In this document: piece by piece, positions 60,052 through 64,000 of the stretch
Numbering within the stretch: the first letter of the stretch is position 1
Layout of the letters: each line of letters opens with the position of its first letter
Assembly (NCBI RefSeq): GCF_001005825.1
Contig: NZ_LBHV01000004.1
Span: 248,001 to 312,000 of the forward strand
Source: Rhizobium sp. LC145
Lineage (GTDB): Bacteria; Pseudomonadota; Alphaproteobacteria; Rhizobiales; Rhizobiaceae
Length of the DNA: 64,000 nt
Direction of reading: 5' to 3'
Made by a program: the position numbers and the translations under genes
Notes under the pieces: model-generated
What the model was told of the DNA's origin: nothing
Seen by the model: only the letters and a program-made list of their open reading frames with translations
The model's database searches: none

Positions 60052-61086
60052 ATGGCTTCCGAAACCGCGCATATGCCGATCCTCCAACCGGAGACGAGCT
60101 TCGGCAAGGTCGGCGTATTGCTGGTCAATCTCGGAACGCCCGACGACACGAGCTACTGGCCGATGCGCCGCTATCTCTCCGAATTTCTCTCCGACCGGCG
60201 GGTGATCGAGTGGTCGCGCCTCTACTGGTATCCGATCCTCCAGGGCATCGTCTTGAGCAAGCGCCCGCAGAAGGTGGGCAAAGCTTACGAGGCGATCTGG
60301 AACAAGGAAAAGAACGAGAGCTTTCTGCGCACCTATACCCGCAACCAGGCGGAGCTCATGGCCGAGGCGCTCAAGGACCTGCCGAACGTGGTGGTCGATT
60401 GGGGCATGCGTTACGGCCAGCCCTCGATCGCCGCGCGCATCGACGCGCTGAGGGAAAAGGGCTGCGAGAAGATCCTCGTCTTCCCGCTCTATCCTCAATA
60501 TTCCGCCTCCACCACGGCGACCGTCAACGACAAGGCCTTCGAGCATCTGATGAAGCTGCGCTGGCAGCCGGCGGTGCGCACCGTGCCGCCCTATCACGAC
60601 GACCCGACCTATATCGAGGCGCTGGCGAATTCCTACAGGCAGACTCTTTCCAGTCTCGATTGGGAGCCCGAGGTTCTACTCGCCTCCTTCCACGGCATCC
60701 CCCTCTCCTATTCAGAAAAGGGCGATCCCTATCGCGGCCATTGCGAGACGACCGGGCACCTGCTCCGCGAAGCGCTCGGCCTGCCGCCGGAAAGGTTCAT
60801 GGTCACCTTCCAGTCCCGTTTCGGCCCGGAGGAATGGCTACAGCCCTATACCGACAAGACGGTCGAGAAGCTGGCAGGCGAAGGCGTCAAGCGCATCGCG
60901 GTCATGAATCCCGGCTTCGTCTCCGACTGTCTGGAGACGCTGGAGGAGATCGCCGGCGAAGCGGCCGAGAGCTTCCTGCACCACGGCGGCGAGAAATTCG
61001 TCCACATCCCCTGCCTCAACGACAGCCCGGATGGAATGACGGTTCTGGAACAGGTCGTCCGCCGCGAGCTTCAGGGCTGGGTTTGA
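60052..61086 (+). CDS. hemH: Ferrochelatase
   Basis: Inserts ferrous iron into protoporphyrin IX, the last step of heme synthesis. The 344 residues show VGVLLVNLGTPDDTSYWPMR, FLSDRRVIEWSRLYWYPIL, LVFPLYPQYSASTTATVND and LASFHGIPLSYSEKGDPYRG with the catalytic His in SFHGIP. Starts at 60052 (MASETAHMP) are favoured; the ATG at 60022 is an alternative. Tail-to-tail with queE, 4 nt apart. Confidence 0.94.
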   Translation: MASETAHMPILQPETSFGKVGVLLVNLGTPDDTSYWPMRRYLSEFLSDRRVIEWSRLYWYPILQGIVLSKRPQKVGKAYEAIWNKEKNESFLRTYTRNQAELMAEALKDLPNVVVDWGMRYGQPSIAARIDALREKGCEKILVFPLYPQYSASTTATVNDKAFEHLMKLRWQPAVRTVPPYHDDPTYIEALANSYRQTLSSLDWEPEVLLASFHGIPLSYSEKGDPYRGHCETTGHLLREALGLPPERFMVTFQSRFGPEEWLQPYTDKTVEKLAGEGVKRIAVMNPGFVSDCLETLEEIAGEAAESFLHHGGEKFVHIPCLNDSPDGMTVLEQVVRRELQGWV

Positions 61087-61090
61087 CCGC

Positions 61091-61825
61091 TCAAACCCCG
61101 CGCCGGTTTCCCCAGAGCAGAACATGAAGCTGTGGCAGCACGCGGGCTGCGAACCAGCGATCCTCCGTCACCTTGCCGACGAGCCACAGCATCCGGTCCA
61201 TGACCCCGTCGATATCGACCACCGCCTCGTCGTCATCCGGTGGCGGCGGCGTGTGATTGCCGGGCTGCAGATAGACCGGCAGATGCGGAAAGCGCGCCGC
61301 CGCGTGCCTGGCGAAAGCATAGTCGGCATCGTCGAACACCACGATCTTCAACACCGTCTGCGGCTTGCTGGCCGCCATGTCGAGACAGTTTTGCAGGGCA
61401 TGCCAGTCCGTTTCCATGCCGCTCGAAGGCGGCTTCGGGCTCAGCACCAGCGTGTCGAGATTTTCGAACCAACCCTTGGCGATGCTGCCCTGTGTTTCGA
61501 GCGCGAAGCGGTAGCCCCGCCGATTTCCGTGCTCGATCAGCGGTCCGAGCGGCTGGATGGCCGGATTGCCTCCGGAAAGCGAGACCGTCAGCGGCACGCC
61601 GCCGGAAAGGCGCTCCACCTCGGCCCAGATCGCCTCGACGCTCATCGGCTTCCACTCGTCGCGATAGGCGCTGTCGACCGCATGCAGCGTATCGCACCAG
61701 CCGCACCGATAGTCGCAGCCGCCGGTGCGCACGAAGACCGTCGGCTGACCGATCAGCACGCCCTCGCCCTGGATCGTCGGCCCGAAGATCTCGCTTATCC
61801 GGATGCGGGCATCCGCGCCGGTCAT
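61091..61825 (-). CDS. queE: 7-carboxy-7-deazaguanine synthase
   Basis: Radical SAM enzyme converting 6-carboxytetrahydropterin to CDG in queuosine/7-deazaguanine synthesis. The 244 residues have the iron-sulfur CxxxCxxC motif in [20 protein letters not shown], preceded by [20 protein letters not shown] and followed by [20 protein letters not shown] and FALETQGS. The ATG at 61825 overlaps the queD stop by 4 nt. Last gene of the queC-queD-queE operon. Confidence 0.94.
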   Translation of the reverse strand: MTGADARIRISEIFGPTIQGEGVLIGQPTVFVRTGGCDYRCGWCDTLHAVDSAYRDEWKPMSVEAIWAEVERLSGGVPLTVSLSGGNPAIQPLGPLIEHGNRRGYRFALETQGSIAKGWFENLDTLVLSPKPPSSGMETDWHALQNCLDMAASKPQTVLKIVVFDDADYAFARHAAARFPHLPVYLQPGNHTPPPPDDDEAVVDIDGVMDRMLWLVGKVTEDRWFAARVLPQLHVLLWGNRRGV

Positions 61826-62178
61826 GGCCGGTATTCCGCCCAGGTCTTCGGCGTTTCGCTGACGCGCACGGCAGACGTTTCCGGCAGCCGCGCCTTGCAC
61901 CAGTCGTAGAAATGCCGGGCGAGGAATTCCGATGTCACCCGCTCGTGCCCGAAGACCTCGTTCAGGTGCCGGTGGTCGAATTTCTCGTCGATATACTGTT
62001 TGAGCGGCTTCAACTCGTGATAGTCGCGTACGAAGCCGTCCTCATCGAGCTCGGCGGCGGCAAGCTCCACCACGACGATATAGTTATGGCCGTGCAGCCG
62101 GGCGCATTGATGGTCGGCCGGCAGATGCGTGAGCTGATGCGAGGCGGAAAAGTGGAACTCCTTGGTGATCCGGTACAT
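61822..62178 (-). CDS. queD: 6-carboxytetrahydropterin synthase
   Basis: Zn enzyme making 6-carboxytetrahydropterin from dihydroneopterin triphosphate. The 118 residues have the His zinc ligands in [10 protein letters not shown] and [15 protein letters not shown], and the catalytic [25 protein letters not shown]. It starts by TGATG overlap with queC and ends by ATGA overlap with queE, so all three genes are translationally coupled. Confidence 0.95.
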   Translation of the reverse strand: MYRITKEFHFSASHQLTHLPADHQCARLHGHNYIVVVELAAAELDEDGFVRDYHELKPLKQYIDEKFDHRHLNEVFGHERVTSEFLARHFYDWCKARLPETSAVRVSETPKTWAEYRP

Positions 62179-62888
62179 CAGCGGACCTCCTCGGCCCGGA
62201 AGCCTTCGGTCGCGGCGATCCAGAAATCCGGGTCCTCGTATTCCGTCGGGTCGGCGATACCGGCCAGATGAAAGGCTTCCCGCCGCTCCACGCAGGTGCC
62301 GCAGCGGCCACAATGCCGCTCGCCGCCCTTGTAGCAGGACCAGGTTTCGGCAAAGGGCGTGCCATGGGCCGCACCATCCTTCACGATCTCGGCCTTCGAT
62401 CCATGGACATAGGGCGCCAAAAGCTTCACCGAGGCATAGCCTTCCAGCGCATGGTCCTGCATCGCCTGGAAGGCGTCGATGAAGCCGGGGCGGCAATCGG
62501 GATAGATGAAGTGGTCGCCGCCATGGACGGCGATCGCCACCGCGTCCGCCTCGCGCGCCGCCGCCACGCCGAAGGCGATTGCCAGCATGATGGCGTTGCG
62601 GTTCGGAACCACGGTGATGCGCATGGTCTCTTCCGCATAGTGCCCGTCCGGCACATCCACGTCGTCGGTGAGCGCCGAGCCGGTCAGCCGGCTGCCGATG
62701 CCCCGCATGTCGATGATTTCGTGGAAGACGCCGAGCCTTTGCGCGCAGGCGGCGGCATAATCGAGCTCCTTGCGGTGCCGCTGGCCGTAATCGAAGGAGA
62801 TCAGTCCGATAAGTTCGTGTTCCGCAGCGATTCTGTGCGCGAGCGAAACGGAGTCCAGTCCGCCGGAGCAGACGACGATGGTTTTCAT
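62178..62888 (-). CDS. queC: 7-cyano-7-deazaguanine (preQ0) synthase
   Basis: ATP-dependent conversion of CDG to preQ0. The 236 residues begin with the PP-loop IVVCSGGLDSVSLAHRIA and contain SFDYGQRHRKEL, VPNRNAIMLAIAFGVA, and the zinc site in the tail (CYKGGERHCGRCGTCVERRE). First gene of the queCDE operon and directly downstream of a preQ1-I riboswitch whose 3' tail is the ribosome-binding site. queF and tgt are not in the window. Confidence 0.96.
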   Translation of the reverse strand: MKTIVVCSGGLDSVSLAHRIAAEHELIGLISFDYGQRHRKELDYAAACAQRLGVFHEIIDMRGIGSRLTGSALTDDVDVPDGHYAEETMRITVVPNRNAIMLAIAFGVAAAREADAVAIAVHGGDHFIYPDCRPGFIDAFQAMQDHALEGYASVKLLAPYVHGSKAEIVKDGAAHGTPFAETWSCYKGGERHCGRCGTCVERREAFHLAGIADPTEYEDPDFWIAATEGFRAEEVR

Positions 62889-62896
62889 AGTCAGGT

Positions 62897-62930
62897 GTCC
62901 TTGTTTTGTCCGGGTAGGCTGCGACCGGTC
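62897..62930 (-). promoter_or_regulatory. preQ1-I riboswitch upstream of queC
   Basis: On the minus strand, about 10-35 nt before the queC ATG: CCGG stem, loop TCGCAGCCTAC, CCGG stem, then ACAAAACAAGGA. The loop start GGTCGCAG and the A-rich tail ACAAAACAAGG match the compact preQ1-I (type II) aptamer, best known from Thermoanaerobacter tengcongensis. The AAGGA at the 3' end is also the queC ribosome site, so ligand binding should hide it and block translation of the coupled operon. Confidence 0.82.
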
Positions 62931-63126
62931 TTCAAGGCGGCCTCTTTAGAGACTGAGGCCCGCCGCGTCAAACATCCTGTGCAAAGTTCCCGCAACCCAC
63001 CAGAACTACTGGGTACTGCTTCCCGGATTCGGGTATAAGGGCGGCAAGGACCGTGCTTGTGAACGGCGCGGCGTGTCGACAGCATTGCGCAGCGGGACGC
63101 ATCACAGCCCCCATAGGAGGGAATTC

Positions 63127-64000
63127 ATGGTTCTGGATGGCTTCGATATCTTCGTGCTGATACTGGTCCTGTTGGTCATCCTGGTGCTGTTCGCCGGCAT
63201 CAAGACCGTGCCCCAGGGCTATCGCTACACGGTGGAACGCTTCGGCCGCTACACGCGCACGCTCGATCCCGGCCTCAACATCATCACCCCCTTCATCGAA
63301 CGCATCGGCGCGCGCATGAACGTGATGGAACAGGTGCTCGACATACCCACCCAGGAAGTCATCACCAAGGACAATGCCAGCGTCTCGGCCGATGCCGTTG
63401 CCTTCTACCAGGTGCTGAACCCCGCCCAGGCCGCCTATCAGATTTCCGATCTCGAAAACGCCATCCAGAACCTCACCATGACCAATATCCGCTCGGTCAT
63501 GGGCTCGATGGACCTCGACGCGCTGCTTTCCAACCGCGATGTCATCAACGAGCGGCTGCTGCGGGTGGTGGACGAGGCGGTCGGCCCCTGGGGCATCAAG
63601 GTCACCCGCATCGAGATCAAGGACATCCGCCCGCCGACCGACCTGGTGGATGCGATGGCGCGGCAGATGAAGGCCGAGCGCGAGAAGCGCGCCCAGGTGC
63701 TGGAGGCCGAAGGTTCCCGCAATGCGCAGATCCTGCGCGCCGAGGGCGCCAAACAGGCCGCCGTCCTCAAGGCGGAAGGCGAACGCGAGGCTGCCTTCCG
63801 CGAGGCCGAGGCCCGCGAGCGCCTGGCGGAAGCGGAAGCCAAGGCCACCCGCTCGGTTTCCGAGGCGATCGCCGCCGGCGACATACACGCCATCAATTAC
63901 TTCGTCGCCCAGAAATACACCGAGGCGCTGACGGAAATCGGCACAGCGTCCAACAGCAAGATCATCCTGATGCCTCTCGAGGCCTCGTCGCTGATCGGTT
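63127..64000 (+). CDS. SPFH/Band 7 (stomatin/QmcA-like) membrane protein, 3' end beyond the window
   Basis: Membrane-anchored scaffold of the stomatin/prohibitin family; 291 residues are visible and the frame is open at the edge. One N-terminal span ([17 protein letters not shown]), then the SPFH domain with [59 protein letters not shown] and [20 protein letters not shown], and a long charged coiled coil ([20 protein letters not shown]). AGGAGG precedes the ATG at 63127. Typically paired with an NfeD-like partner, which would lie beyond the window. Confidence 0.9.
   Translation, partial: MVLDGFDIFVLILVLLVILVLFAGIKTVPQGYRYTVERFGRYTRTLDPGLNIITPFIERIGARMNVMEQVLDIPTQEVITKDNASVSADAVAFYQVLNPAQAAYQISDLENAIQNLTMTNIRSVMGSMDLDALLSNRDVINERLLRVVDEAVGPWGIKVTRIEIKDIRPPTDLVDAMARQMKAEREKRAQVLEAEGSRNAQILRAEGAKQAAVLKAEGEREAAFREAEARERLAEAEAKATRSVSEAIAAGDIHAINYFVAQKYTEALTEIGTASNSKIILMPLEASSLIG

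Noticed and set aside
1-64000. CRISPR arrays, tRNA or rRNA genes, intact insertion sequences
   Set aside because: No regularly spaced direct repeats, no tRNA T-loop/acceptor patterns, no rRNA sequence and no transposase-like protein were found by reading.

Overview
The window is GC-rich chromosomal DNA of an alphaproteobacterium, most likely Rhizobiales/Rhizobiaceae. The evidence is the set of genes characteristic of that group (rcdA/DUF1465, gapR/DUF2312, an Omp10-type lipoprotein, homospermidine synthase, DUF1036, DUF4164, DUF465 and DUF1192 proteins), three perfect CtrA boxes (TTAA-N7-TTAA), and RIME-like intergenic mosaic repeats. I cannot name the genus. No rRNA, tRNA, CRISPR array, prophage or intact insertion sequence was seen. 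LAYOUT. 1-5032 (minus strand): a NUDIX hydrolase, a metallophosphoesterase, then the ruvC-ruvA-ruvB Holliday-junction operon, which is interrupted twice by complete AbrB/PIN toxin-antitoxin (TA) pairs. 5.1-9.2 kb: a degenerate chemoreceptor-like protein behind a CtrA box, a luciferase-like oxidoreductase, YebC and a secreted metallo-beta-lactamase-fold protein. 9.3-13.2 kb (minus): YmdB-type phosphodiesterase, 5-formyl-THF cyclo-ligase, a CNNM/CorC-type membrane protein, a 6S RNA gene, zapA and a DUF4164 protein. 13.5-21.8 kb (plus): central carbon genes tkt, gap, pgk and fda, with a K+/H+ antiporter and a doubly broken parDE module between gap and pgk. 22-29 kb: an NTF2-like protein, PhzF, an MFS transporter, a candidate CtrA-driven sRNA, rcdA, a Phd/PemK-type TA pair, rpmE and an ABC exporter. 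29-35 kb (minus): a stator-like MotA/MotB pair, an inositol monophosphatase, a SEL1-repeat protein and a ThiE/TenI-like protein. 35-42.7 kb: two DUF465 proteins, purEK, rpmJ, a TPR protein, a hydrolase, pyk with a DUF1036 gene, an N-formylglutamate amidohydrolase and gapR. 43-48 kb: a cystine-type ABC importer, a LysR regulator divergent from a nitroreductase plus EamA exporter. 48-58 kb: a DUF882 protein, an NtrC-type response regulator, pepF, pabB/pabC, hss and omp10. 58-64 kb: a LysM-tailed 5'-nucleotidase, hemH, a queC-queD-queE operon under a preQ1-I riboswitch, and the start of an SPFH gene. HOW THINGS FIT. The most unusual feature is the ruv operon. Each of its two downstream genes (ruvA, ruvB) is preceded by an antitoxin-toxin pair whose toxin stop codon overlaps the ruv start codon (ATGA), and each pair has its own inverted repeat with GTAAG/CTTAC half-sites. 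AbrB autoregulation could therefore set RuvA and RuvB levels, and losing the operon would expose the cell to toxin. Counting the Phd/PemK pair and the dead parDE pair, four TA loci of three types lie within about 25 kb. A second theme is cell-cycle wiring: CtrA boxes precede the chemoreceptor-like gene, a candidate three-hairpin sRNA and rcdA, whose Caulobacter homologue promotes CtrA degradation. A third is RNA-level control: 6S RNA, the preQ1 riboswitch, the candidate sRNA, a terminator that contains a start codon, and an intra-operon hairpin in the cystine importer.
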